From Microbacterium sp. CGR2 (GTDB lineage: Bacteria > Actinomycetota > Actinomycetes > Actinomycetales > Microbacteriaceae), in assembly GCF_003626735.1 (NCBI RefSeq), contig NZ_RBHX01000002.1:207420-271419 (forward strand): DNA of 64,000 bases, read 5' to 3'. Below the pieces are notes generated by a model that was not told the origin of the DNA, did not search any database, and was given only the letters and a program-made list of their open reading frames with translations. Of the stretch, positions 32,755 to 40,586 are shown piece by piece; positions within the stretch are counted from its first letter, which is position 1; each line of letters opens with the position of its first letter. The position numbers and the translations under genes were made by a program.

Positions 32755-35235
32755 ATGAGATATCGCAGCCTCGTCGGGGCGTTCGCCGCCCTCGCGATCG
32801 TGATCACGGGGGCGGTGTCGCCCTCTGTCACCGCCGACGCAGACACTCCGGAAGCCGATACGCCTGACGTCGGCATCTGGTATGCCACCTGGTACTCGAA
32901 GGTGTCGGCGCTTCCCATCACCTCCGCGACCGGTCACGGTGCATCCAGTGCCGATCAATTTCTGGCCGACGTCAACGGTGACGGAAAAGACGACGCCGTC
33001 ACCTTCGATTCCACAGGCGTGTGGAGGGTGGGACTCTCGACAGGAACCGGTTTCGCGGCGCCCAGCGCATGGGTATCGGGTCACGGTCTCGGGTCGAGCG
33101 AGCGGTTCATGGCGGACGTCAACGGCGACGGCCGCTCGGATGCCGTCGCCTATTTCTCCGCTGACGGCAACGGTGACGGGCAACCGGGCGACTGGTACGT
33201 CGCCCTCTCGTCGGGCACATCGTTCACGCCGCACACGCTCTGGCGAGCGAACGCGGGCGCGGGTGCGAGCGCTCGGTTCATCGCCGATGTGACCGGAGAC
33301 GGCCGCGCCGATCTCGCCACCTTCACCGCCGGAGCCGGCACGGTGAGCAGCGGTACATGGCACGTCGGCGGTTCGTCGGGTACCGGCTTCAGCGCACTCA
33401 CGACCTGGCGCACCGGTTTCGGAGGCAACACCACCCGCCAGTTCCTCGCGGACGCCACGGGAGACGGCAAAGCCGATGCCGTGTACTTCGCGGCGTGGGA
33501 TGGGTCCTGGTACACGACCCCGTCGACCGGCTCCTCCTTCGGCGCAGCATCCGCCTGGACGAACACGCACGGCATCGGATCGAACGATCAGTTCGTCACG
33601 GATGGCAACGGTGACGGCTATGCGGAGCCCTATGTCTACTTCAACGCCGATGTCACGGGAGACGGCGTAGGTGGCGATCTCATGGGTCGCGAATACGACC
33701 GCGCGCTCAAAGCCATCTCGCCCGACAACATCCCGCTTCACACCGGTTTCGGGGTGGGTGCCACTCGGCTGCTGCAGGGCAACATCTCGGGCGACCGCTA
33801 CGGCTGGAAGGCGACCGTCGCCTTCACCCCCGGAGTCGGCGGCGGAACCTGGAACGCTCAGCGATATCGCTGGGCGGACAGCGTCTCCACGAACACCTGG
33901 GCCGGGTTCCCCGGCAAGCCGGCGATCCGATACGTTCCGCTCACTCTCGGCAGCTACCAGACGTACGACAGCGGCAACCCGGCGGTCATCGACGAGCACC
34001 TGAACACCATCTCCGGGGCGGAGATCGACTGGCTTCTGTTGGACGAGACGAACGGTCTGAACAACGTCAGCGGCGCCATCCTCAACCGCGCGGCAGACGT
34101 TGCCGCGCGCATCGCGGTACACAATGCGCAGCCGGCCAAGCGCGACATCCGTTACGCCTTCGCCATCGGCCGGGTGCAATGGACGGGCACTCCTGTGACG
34201 ATCGAGCAAGAGGCTGCGCAGACGTGGGCGGAGTTCGCCAACGATCCCGCGATCGGTGGGCCACAGCACTACCACGAGGTCGACGGCAAGCCCCTCCTCG
34301 TGGTCTACGCCCCGGTCTCGATGCAGAACGCGTGGCACGCCTACACCGGAGACAAGAGTGCGTCGAACCACTTCACCGTGCGGTTCGCGTCGAGCGCGCT
34401 GCCGGGCGAATACGGCTGGCAACTGGGTCCCAACGGCTCCCCGTCCAACGATGAGGTCATGCTGACCATGCCCGGGTGGAACAACAACATTCCCGGCTAT
34501 ACTCCGGTCTCACGCCAGAACGGTCTCTACTACATCGAGAAGACATGGCGGCGCGTTCTTGACCGGGCGACTCCACCCGAGAGCGTCGTGATCAACTCAT
34601 TCAACGAGTTCGCCGAGGAGACATCGGTGCAGATCTCCGACACCCGGGGTCTCGTCGCGCCCGCCGAGAAATGGGTCAACTCCGACGGCGTCGTGGACAA
34701 CTCGATGTATTGGAACATGACGAAGGACTTCGTGCGTCAGCTGAAGCATCCGGATGCCGCGCACCACTCCAAGTCCGACTTCGCCGGCACACAGGGCTCG
34801 GGAGGGTGGTCGTACGAGCAATGGACCTACCCGAACGGCTCGCGAGTGACCACTCCCATGACCTGGAATGCGACGAATACCCGCTGGGCGGGAACGGCGA
34901 CGTGGGCGATGGTCGGAGCGGATACGCAGCATCCGGACGTCGGCGCCGATGCCGCGCGCGTGTATGTCGCCCCCGCCTCGGGGAGCGTGACGCTCTCCGG
35001 CGTGATCTCCAAGCCGCAGGCGGGCGGCGACGGGGTCGTCGTGCGCATCCTCAAGAACAACACCCAGATCTGGCCGAGCGGAACGACGGGTAAGACGCTG
35101 ACGAACGCCTCCCCCAGCATCTTCCGAGTGCCGGTCACGGTCGCGGCGGGGGATCGTTTGGCCTTCGTCACCCAGGCTCGGAGTACCGCCGCGTACGACA
35201 CGACCGCGTGGGATGCGACGGTGACCTACGAATAG
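32755..35235 (+). CDS. Secreted FG-GAP repeat protein with GH99/GH71-like catalytic region
   Basis: 826 residues from the ATG at 32755 (AAAGGAGAGC upstream). A Sec signal peptide covers about residues 1-35 (hydrophobic GAFAALAIVITGAV, then Ala-rich cleavage region). GIWYATWYSK at about residue 40 looks like the first strand of a GH99/GH71-type barrel. It is followed by about five FG-GAP/VCBS blade repeats (DVNGDGKDDAV, DVNGDGRSDAV, DVTGDGRADLA, DATGDGKADAV, DGNGDGYAEP) to residue 300, with Asp-rich calcium loops. The barrel resumes at about 310 and ends near NSFNEFAEETSV (about 613). The last 150 residues form a beta-sandwich-like, possibly carbohydrate-binding, domain. Probably an extracellular polysaccharide hydrolase. 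Confidence 0.75.
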   Translation: MRYRSLVGAFAALAIVITGAVSPSVTADADTPEADTPDVGIWYATWYSKVSALPITSATGHGASSADQFLADVNGDGKDDAVTFDSTGVWRVGLSTGTGFAAPSAWVSGHGLGSSERFMADVNGDGRSDAVAYFSADGNGDGQPGDWYVALSSGTSFTPHTLWRANAGAGASARFIADVTGDGRADLATFTAGAGTVSSGTWHVGGSSGTGFSALTTWRTGFGGNTTRQFLADATGDGKADAVYFAAWDGSWYTTPSTGSSFGAASAWTNTHGIGSNDQFVTDGNGDGYAEPYVYFNADVTGDGVGGDLMGREYDRALKAISPDNIPLHTGFGVGATRLLQGNISGDRYGWKATVAFTPGVGGGTWNAQRYRWADSVSTNTWAGFPGKPAIRYVPLTLGSYQTYDSGNPAVIDEHLNTISGAEIDWLLLDETNGLNNVSGAILNRAADVAARIAVHNAQPAKRDIRYAFAIGRVQWTGTPVTIEQEAAQTWAEFANDPAIGGPQHYHEVDGKPLLVVYAPVSMQNAWHAYTGDKSASNHFTVRFASSALPGEYGWQLGPNGSPSNDEVMLTMPGWNNNIPGYTPVSRQNGLYYIEKTWRRVLDRATPPESVVINSFNEFAEETSVQISDTRGLVAPAEKWVNSDGVVDNSMYWNMTKDFVRQLKHPDAAHHSKSDFAGTQGSGGWSYEQWTYPNGSRVTTPMTWNATNTRWAGTATWAMVGADTQHPDVGADAARVYVAPASGSVTLSGVISKPQAGGDGVVVRILKNNTQIWPSGTTGKTLTNASPSIFRVPVTVAAGDRLAFVTQARSTAAYDTTAWDATVTYE

Positions 35236-35242
35236 TGCACGG

Positions 35243-35283
35243 AGCGGGCATCCTTCTCCTCGGAGCAGGATGCCCGCTTTCTG
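35243..35283 (+). terminator. Rho-independent terminator of the glycan-use operon
   Basis: Perfect 11 bp stem AGCGGGCATCC (35243-35253) / GGATGCCCGCT (35268-35278), 14 nt loop, then TTCT. It starts 8 bp past the stop of the secreted glycosidase gene and precedes the convergent dehydratase stop at 35301, so it may act in both directions. Confidence 0.85.
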
Positions 35284-35300
35284 GTGCCGGTGCGCGAAGT

Positions 35301-37019
35301 TCAGTGCGATTCCCGGCTGACCTGCGATCCGCTGGCCCCTCGCAGGAAGTCGAGATCGGCGCCGGTGTCCGCCTGCATCACGTGCTCGACGTAGAGCCGC
35401 TCCCACCCGCGTTTCGGCCGTGCGTAGCCTGCCACGGTTGCTTCATTCGGAGTCCGTCGCGCGAGTTCGTCCGCCGGGACGTCGAGATCGAGTCGACGGC
35501 CGCGCACATCAAGAGAGATCCAGTCGCCGGTCTGCACCAGCGACAGCGGGCCGTCTGCAGCCGACTCGGGCGTGACGTGAAGGACGACCGTGCCGTAGGC
35601 GGTCCCGCTCATTCGGCCGTCACAGATACGGACCATGTCGCGCACGCCCTGCTCGAGCAGCTTCTTCGGGAGCGGCATGTTCGAGACCTCCGGCATGCCG
35701 GGGTAACCCTTCGGACCGCAGCCGCGCAACACCAGAACGGAGTCCGCGTCGACATCCAATCCGGGATCATCGATCCGCGCGTGGAAATCCTCGATGCTGT
35801 CGAACACGACCGCGCGACCACGATGCTTGAGAAGGTGCGCTGAGGCGGCGGCCGGTTTGATGAGCGCGCCGCCCGGCGCGAGCGATCCTCGCAGAACCGA
35901 GATACCGGCTGACGGCTGGAGCGGAGCGTGGCGAGGGGTGATGACGTCGGCATCCCAGATCCTGGCATCGTCCAGGTATTCCACAAGGGGCCGGCCGGTC
36001 ACGGTCAGCGCGGTCGGGTCAAGGAGATCCTTCACCTCGCGAAGGACAGCCAGGAAGCCGCCCGCTCGCTGAAGGTCGTCCATGAGGTACCTTCCGGCCG
36101 GCTGCAGGTTCACCAGCAATGGGACCTCAGCACCGATCCGGTCGAAATCGTCGATGGACAGGTCGATCCCGAGGCGTCCAGCGATCGCCAGAAGATGAAC
36201 GACCGCATTGGTGGATCCACCGATCGCCGCGAGGGCGACGATGGCGTTGTGGAAGTTGGCCTTCGTGAGGAAAGTGCTCGGGCGGCGATCTTCCCGCACC
36301 AGTTCCACCGCCAGCCGTCCGGTCTCGTGAGCGGCTTCGAGTAGCCGACTGTCGGGGGCCGGCGTACCGGCCAACCCCGGAATGACCGTGCCCAAGGCCT
36401 CGGCGACGAGTGCCATCGTGGACGCGGTACCCATGGTGTTGCAATGACCTCGCGATCGGATCATCGCGGATTCCGACTTGAGGAACAGGGAGTCTGAGAG
36501 CGTGCCGGCCCGCACCTCCTCGCTGAGCCGCCAGACATCGGTCCCGCACCCCAGGGCCTCGTTACGGAAATGGCCGGTGATCATAGGACCGCCGGGCACG
36601 ACCACGGCAGGAAGGTCCACAGAGCCCGCAGCCATGAGAAGCGCCGGGATGGTCTTGTCACATCCGCCGAGCATCACGACACCGTCGATGGGATTCGCTC
36701 GAAGCATCTCCTCCGTGGCCATCGCCGCCATGTTTCGCCAGAGCATCGCTGTCGGACGGACCTGGGTTTCGCCGAGGGACACGACCGGCAGGTTCAGTGG
36801 GATGCCGCCTGCCTCGTAGACCCCGTTCTTCACGGACTGCGCCACTTCATCGAGGTGAGAGTTGCACGGCGTCAGGTCGGAGGCCGTGTTGGCGATAGCG
36901 ATCTGCGGACGCCCGTCGAAAGCGCTGCCGGGCACTCCCCGACGCATCCATGCCCGGTGGATGTACGCATTTCGGTCGTCGCCGTCGTACCAGGCGGAGC
37001 TTCGTAGCTCGGACCTCAT
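35301..37019 (-). CDS. IlvD/Edd family sugar-acid dehydratase
   Basis: 572 residues from the ATG at 37019; a TTG at 37028 is an alternative. Three Cys for the Fe-S cluster are in place: Cys52 (DLTPCNSHL), Cys120 (GGCDKTIPA) and Cys193 (GHCNTMGTAST). The C-terminal CDGRMSGTAYG motif binds substrate and metal. The family removes water from sugar acids (pentonates, hexonates) or dihydroxy-acids. Being beside an FAA hydrolase and a KDR-type SDR rather than branched-chain genes, it most likely makes a 2-keto-3-deoxy sugar acid. It is divergent from those genes across an 86 bp promoter region. Confidence 0.88.
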   Translation of the reverse strand: MRSELRSSAWYDGDDRNAYIHRAWMRRGVPGSAFDGRPQIAIANTASDLTPCNSHLDEVAQSVKNGVYEAGGIPLNLPVVSLGETQVRPTAMLWRNMAAMATEEMLRANPIDGVVMLGGCDKTIPALLMAAGSVDLPAVVVPGGPMITGHFRNEALGCGTDVWRLSEEVRAGTLSDSLFLKSESAMIRSRGHCNTMGTASTMALVAEALGTVIPGLAGTPAPDSRLLEAAHETGRLAVELVREDRRPSTFLTKANFHNAIVALAAIGGSTNAVVHLLAIAGRLGIDLSIDDFDRIGAEVPLLVNLQPAGRYLMDDLQRAGGFLAVLREVKDLLDPTALTVTGRPLVEYLDDARIWDADVITPRHAPLQPSAGISVLRGSLAPGGALIKPAAASAHLLKHRGRAVVFDSIEDFHARIDDPGLDVDADSVLVLRGCGPKGYPGMPEVSNMPLPKKLLEQGVRDMVRICDGRMSGTAYGTVVLHVTPESAADGPLSLVQTGDWISLDVRGRRLDLDVPADELARRTPNEATVAGYARPKRGWERLYVEHVMQADTGADLDFLRGASGSQVSRESH

Positions 37020-37105
37020 GTTTTCCAACTTTCGGAATTAGAATTTACCAGTTCGAACTATGGATAGCATAGCCCCGGAACCACTCCCCACCCCCTGAGG
37101 ACACC
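37020..37105. promoter_or_regulatory. Divergent promoter region of the oxidative sugar-acid cluster
   Basis: This 86 bp gap is clearly AT-richer than its surroundings and must serve the dehydratase (-) and the FAA hydrolase operon (+). It holds several short palindromes: TTCC-N7-GGAA (37023-37037), GTTCGAAC (37051-37058) and CTATG-GATAG-CATAG (37058-37072). CCCTGAGG before the ATG at 37106 is the ribosome site. An IclR protein encoded at 39702-40484 is the best candidate regulator. Confidence 0.5.
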
Positions 37106-37969
37106 ATGAAGCTCGTTCGCATCGGCCCCGTCGGGGCAGAGAAGCCCGGCGCACTCGTCGCCGAGGACACCTACATCGACCTCTCCGATGTCGTCGAGGA
37201 CTACGACGAGTCATTCTTCGGCAACAAGGGACTGCAGCGCATCGCCTCCGTCGTGGCCGAACGAGCGGCCGACGCGTCCCGCCGCCTCGCGATCGGACAC
37301 CAACGCATCGGTGCGCCGATCGCGCGACCGCATCAGATCCTCTGCATCGGCCTGAACTACAGCGATCATGCCGCGGAGACCGGTCAGGCGGTGCCCGCCG
37401 AGCCGATCCTCTTCACCAAGTCACCGAACACCTTGATCGGCCCGTACGACGACGTCAGGCTCCCCCGCGGAGCGACCAAGCCCGACTGGGAAGTCGAGCT
37501 CGGCATCGTCGTCGGCCAACGCACCAGCTACCTCGATTCGGTCGAGCAGGCGCGTGAGGCCGTCGCCGGATTCGTCGTGGTGAACGACGTGAGCGAGCGA
37601 GCTTTCCAGCTCGAGCGAGGCGGCCAATGGTCCAAGGGCAAGTCCGCGGAGACGTTCAACCCTGCCGGCCCATGGCTGGTCACTCCCGACGAACTCGGAG
37701 ACGTACTGTCTCTCGACATGTGGCTCGATGTCAACGGCATCCGTCGCCAGTCCGGATCCACGTCGACCATGATCTTCGATCCGTTCTTCATCGTCCACTA
37801 CCTGAGTCAGTTCATGGTGTTGGAGCCCGGAGATCTCATCAACACCGGCACGCCCCCTGGAGTCGGGATGGGATTCCGTCCGGAAGTCTGGCTGCAGCCC
37901 GGCGATGTGATGACCCTCGGCATCAGCGGGCTCGGCCGACAGCAGCAGAACGTGATCGGCCCGCGATGA
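37106..37969 (+). CDS. Fumarylacetoacetate hydrolase family protein, probable 2,4-diketo-3-deoxy sugar-acid hydrolase
   Basis: 287 residues. The FAH fold is clear: CIGLNYSDHAAETG (80-93), the metal site Glu129, Glu131 (DWEVELG) and Asp161 (VVNDVSERAFQLERGG), and NTGTPPGVGMG near the C-terminus. The ERxFQLERGGQWSKGKS region and the whole layout resemble 2,4-diketo-3-deoxy-L-fuconate/L-rhamnonate hydrolase, which splits the diketo acid into pyruvate and lactate. Ureidoglycolate lyase-like annotation is an alternative. It overlaps the dehydrogenase gene by 4 bp, and the adjacent KDR-type SDR supports the diketo role. Confidence 0.85.
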   Translation: MKLVRIGPVGAEKPGALVAEDTYIDLSDVVEDYDESFFGNKGLQRIASVVAERAADASRRLAIGHQRIGAPIARPHQILCIGLNYSDHAAETGQAVPAEPILFTKSPNTLIGPYDDVRLPRGATKPDWEVELGIVVGQRTSYLDSVEQAREAVAGFVVVNDVSERAFQLERGGQWSKGKSAETFNPAGPWLVTPDELGDVLSLDMWLDVNGIRRQSGSTSTMIFDPFFIVHYLSQFMVLEPGDLINTGTPPGVGMGFRPEVWLQPGDVMTLGISGLGRQQQNVIGPR

Positions 37970-39024
37970 AGGCCTTCGTGATCACCGGCCCCGGTCAAGC
38001 GGGCGTAGAAGACGTGGAGGCGCCGACTGCGGCGCCCGGCGACGTGGTGGTCGAGGTGCAACGCGCGGGCGTCTGCGGCACCGACATGGAGCTCTTCAGG
38101 GGAGAGATGCAGTACCTCGAGGAAGGCGTCACGACCTTCCCCGTGCGTATCGGCCACGAATGGATGGGAACTGTCCATACGGTGGGCGACGGTGTCGACC
38201 CGAGCTGGGTGGGCCGCCGGGTGACCGGCGACACCATGCTCGGCTGCGGTGTCTGCCGGCTCTGCCGAAACGGTCACCAGCACGTCTGCGAATTCCGTGG
38301 AGAACTGGGCGTCCGCGACGGCAGAGCAGGCGCCCTCGCCGAACAGGTGGCGGTGCCGGCGACGTCGCTGCGCGCACTGCCCGACAGCGTCGACGACGCC
38401 CTCGGCGCGCTCGTCGAGCCTGGAGGGAATGCGCTGCGGGCCGTGCAAGCCGCCAAACTTCGGCAGGGTGACCGCGTGCTCATCCTCGGACCAGGAACCA
38501 TCGGACTCCTTGCAGCGATGTTCGCCCGCGCAACCGGTGCCGAGGTCCACCTGATGGGGCGCGGGGCGCGTTCGTTGGAGTTCGCCCGAACGCTCGACTT
38601 CCCCTCCAGCTGGCGCGAGGACGAGCTGCCGGACCTCCCATGGGACGCCGTCATCGATGCATCCAATGCTCGGCACCTGCCGGCGAGAGCACTGGAACTC
38701 GTCGAGCCCGCCGGGCGGGTCGTGTATGTCGGCCTGGCCGGCAGCCCCAGCCTCATCGACACGCGGACCCTCGCACTCAAGGACGTCACCGCCGTCGGTG
38801 TGCTGAGCGCCTCCCCCGGGCTCACCGAGACGATCGACGCATACGCGAACGGGGTCGTCGACCCTCGCCCGCTCATCGGCGCCACCATCGGCCTTCACGA
38901 GCTGGCACCCGTCCTCGCGGGCGAGCGCCCCGCGAACGCCGGCCCGGCACCGAAGATTCACGTCACCATCGCGACCGCCGCGAACGCTGCCGACCCCACA
39001 GACCTCGAGGAGGCAGGACGATGA
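37966..39024 (+). CDS. Zinc-dependent alcohol/sugar dehydrogenase (MDR family)
   Basis: 352 residues, ATG 37966 (ATGA overlap). Catalytic zinc ligands are Cys37 (GVCGTD), His64-Glu65 (GHEWMG) and a later Glu in ALVEPGGNALR. The structural zinc cysteines 94, 97, 100 and 108 follow C-x2-C-x2-C-x7-C. The Rossmann loop is LGPGTIGLLAAM. In this operon it may oxidise the free sugar (L-rhamnose, L-fucose or similar) to the lactone, since no other sugar dehydrogenase is present. A role on a keto-deoxy acid is also possible. Confidence 0.85.
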   Translation: MKAFVITGPGQAGVEDVEAPTAAPGDVVVEVQRAGVCGTDMELFRGEMQYLEEGVTTFPVRIGHEWMGTVHTVGDGVDPSWVGRRVTGDTMLGCGVCRLCRNGHQHVCEFRGELGVRDGRAGALAEQVAVPATSLRALPDSVDDALGALVEPGGNALRAVQAAKLRQGDRVLILGPGTIGLLAAMFARATGAEVHLMGRGARSLEFARTLDFPSSWREDELPDLPWDAVIDASNARHLPARALELVEPAGRVVYVGLAGSPSLIDTRTLALKDVTAVGVLSASPGLTETIDAYANGVVDPRPLIGATIGLHELAPVLAGERPANAGPAPKIHVTIATAANAADPTDLEEAGR

Positions 39025-39695
39025 AGACCGCCCTGATCACCGGAGGAGCCCGCGGGCTCGGAGCCGCCACAGCCGAGCGGCTGCGACACGACGGGGTGCG
39101 GACCATCACGGTCGACATCGCCGGTGACGTGGACCATCGCCTCGACGTCACGGACGAGCACGCTCTCGCAGCTGTGGCGTCGACCATCGGCCCGATCGAC
39201 ATCCTCGTCAACTCGGCCGGCATCGTCGGCCCGGGAGTTCCCCTCGTGGAGACGACCGCGGCGGACTGGCACTCGGTGCTGAACGTGAACGTGCTCGGCA
39301 CCGTGGCGACGATGCGCGCATTCGTTCCCGGCATGGTCGAACGAGGCTGGGGGCGGGTCATCAACTTCGCCAGCATGGCCGGCAAGGACGGCAACGCGAA
39401 CCTGTCGATCTACTCCGCCTCGAAGGCGGCGGTCATCGCGCTCACCAAGTCGGCGGGTAAAGAACTCGCGACCACGGGTGTGCTCGTCAACGCAGTCGCG
39501 CCAGCGGTGATCTCCACACCGATGAACGCCGAGACCGCACCGGACGCCCTCGCTCACATCACCAGCCTCATCCCGATGCGACGGATCGGTCGACCGGAGG
39601 AGGTCGCCGAGCTGGTGGCGTGGCTCGCGTCGGACAAGGTGAGTTTCTCGACGGGCGCCGTCTACGACATCAGCGGTGGGCGCGCAACATACTGA
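39021..39695 (+). CDS. SDR oxidoreductase, probable 2-dehydro-3-deoxy-L-rhamnonate/L-fuconate 4-dehydrogenase
   Basis: 224 residues, ATG 39021 overlapping the previous stop. Classical SDR: cofactor loop TGGARGLG (7-14), NSAG (64-67) and catalytic Ser118, Tyr131, Lys135 (FASMAGKDG, YSASKAA). The C-terminus FSTGAVYDISGGRATY is, from memory, nearly identical to that of L-KDR dehydrogenases, which oxidise C4 of 2-keto-3-deoxy-L-rhamnonate before FAA hydrolase cleavage. Third gene of the coupled hydrolase-dehydrogenase-SDR operon. Sure of SDR; the specific substrate is inferred. Confidence 0.85.
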   Translation: MKTALITGGARGLGAATAERLRHDGVRTITVDIAGDVDHRLDVTDEHALAAVASTIGPIDILVNSAGIVGPGVPLVETTAADWHSVLNVNVLGTVATMRAFVPGMVERGWGRVINFASMAGKDGNANLSIYSASKAAVIALTKSAGKELATTGVLVNAVAPAVISTPMNAETAPDALAHITSLIPMRRIGRPEEVAELVAWLASDKVSFSTGAVYDISGGRATY

Positions 39696-39701
39696 GCACG
39701 A

Positions 39702-40484
39702 TCACGTCATGGCGCCGAGCCGCTTGTCGACGATCGCTGTGATCTCGGCCGCATCGGCCTCAAGACGCTCGAGGGGCGTCCGGAAAGCGAGAGCGCTGAT
39801 GCTGACCGCCCCAATAGGGCGCAGATCGGGACTGCGCCGGACCGGGACCGCGATGCAATTGACGCCCATCTCGTTCTCCTGGTCATCGACGGCGTAGCCG
39901 CGCCGCTTCGTCCTCTCCAGCTCGCGCCACAATGCCGCGACGGAAGTGATCGTGTGCTCCGTGCGCGAGGGAAGAGTCGCGGTGCCGAGTCGCTTCTCGA
40001 GTTCCTTCTCGCTCTCGACCTCCGCGCTGAGCAGCATCTTCCCGACGCCGGTGCGATAGGCCGGGTTGCGACCGCCGACCTCGGACGTGAGCCGCACGGC
40101 ACCCCCGGGAGGATCGACCTTCGCCCGGTAGACGACTTCGACGCCTTCCAGCACGGCGAAGTGTGCCGTCTCTCCGTATTTGTCCACGAGTTCCTTCAAC
40201 ACCGGCTCGATCCGAGCGCTTTCGGGTCGGCCCGCCTGGTTCCGGAAAGCCAGACGCAGGAACTCGTCGCCGAGAACGTACACACCCCGAGACTGCAACT
40301 CAGCGAATCCGGCCCGCCGAAGTGCGGCCAACGCCCGATGCACCGTCGACTTCGCGCCACGCAGCTGCTGCGCCATCTGATCGAGCGTGATGCCCTCCGG
40401 ATGCTCAGCCAGTTCTGCCAAGACGGCAAGCACGCGATCAGCGCCGACCACGCGATCTGTGTCCGCTGAAGTGTCGTCGCCCAT
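39702..40484 (-). CDS. IclR family transcriptional regulator
   Basis: 260 residues from the ATG at 40484; a GTG at 40490 is 6 bp earlier. The N-terminal winged helix is at about residues 12-75 (ITLDQMAQQLRGAKSTVHRALAALRRAG, in parts). The IclR effector domain follows (YGETAHFAVLEGVEVVYRAKVD, PAYRTGVGKMLLS, RRGYAVDDQENEMGVNCIAVPV). It is convergent with the SDR operon (6 bp gap) and probably senses an intermediate of that pathway. IclR proteins commonly govern rhamnose or aromatic-acid catabolism. Confidence 0.9.
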   Translation of the reverse strand: MGDDTSADTDRVVGADRVLAVLAELAEHPEGITLDQMAQQLRGAKSTVHRALAALRRAGFAELQSRGVYVLGDEFLRLAFRNQAGRPESARIEPVLKELVDKYGETAHFAVLEGVEVVYRAKVDPPGGAVRLTSEVGGRNPAYRTGVGKMLLSAEVESEKELEKRLGTATLPSRTEHTITSVAALWRELERTKRRGYAVDDQENEMGVNCIAVPVRRSPDLRPIGAVSISALAFRTPLERLEADAAEITAIVDKRLGAMT

Positions 40485-40586
40485 ACTCACTATCCCGATT
40501 GATGGAAGAGGTTTCCGTTGTCGATCGTATCGGCTGAGCTCCGGGGCACGAGTTGTTCGATGTCGGTGCGAGGGGCCTCGGCCGAG

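Noticed and set aside
31132..34422. 1096-codon open frame on the minus strand
   Set aside because: It lies antisense to the GH127-like and FG-GAP genes and has the Arg/Gly/Val-rich composition of high-GC shadow frames. The plus-strand genes show clear domains and ribosome sites.
32755..35235. Integrin-like adhesin
   Set aside because: FG-GAP repeats alone suggest adhesion, but the following barrel-like region with an NSFNEFAE segment and the glycosidase neighbours favour an enzyme.
35301..37019. Branched-chain amino acid dihydroxy-acid dehydratase (ilvD)
   Set aside because: Same superfamily, but the neighbours are sugar-acid enzymes and an IclR regulator, with no ilv or leu genes.
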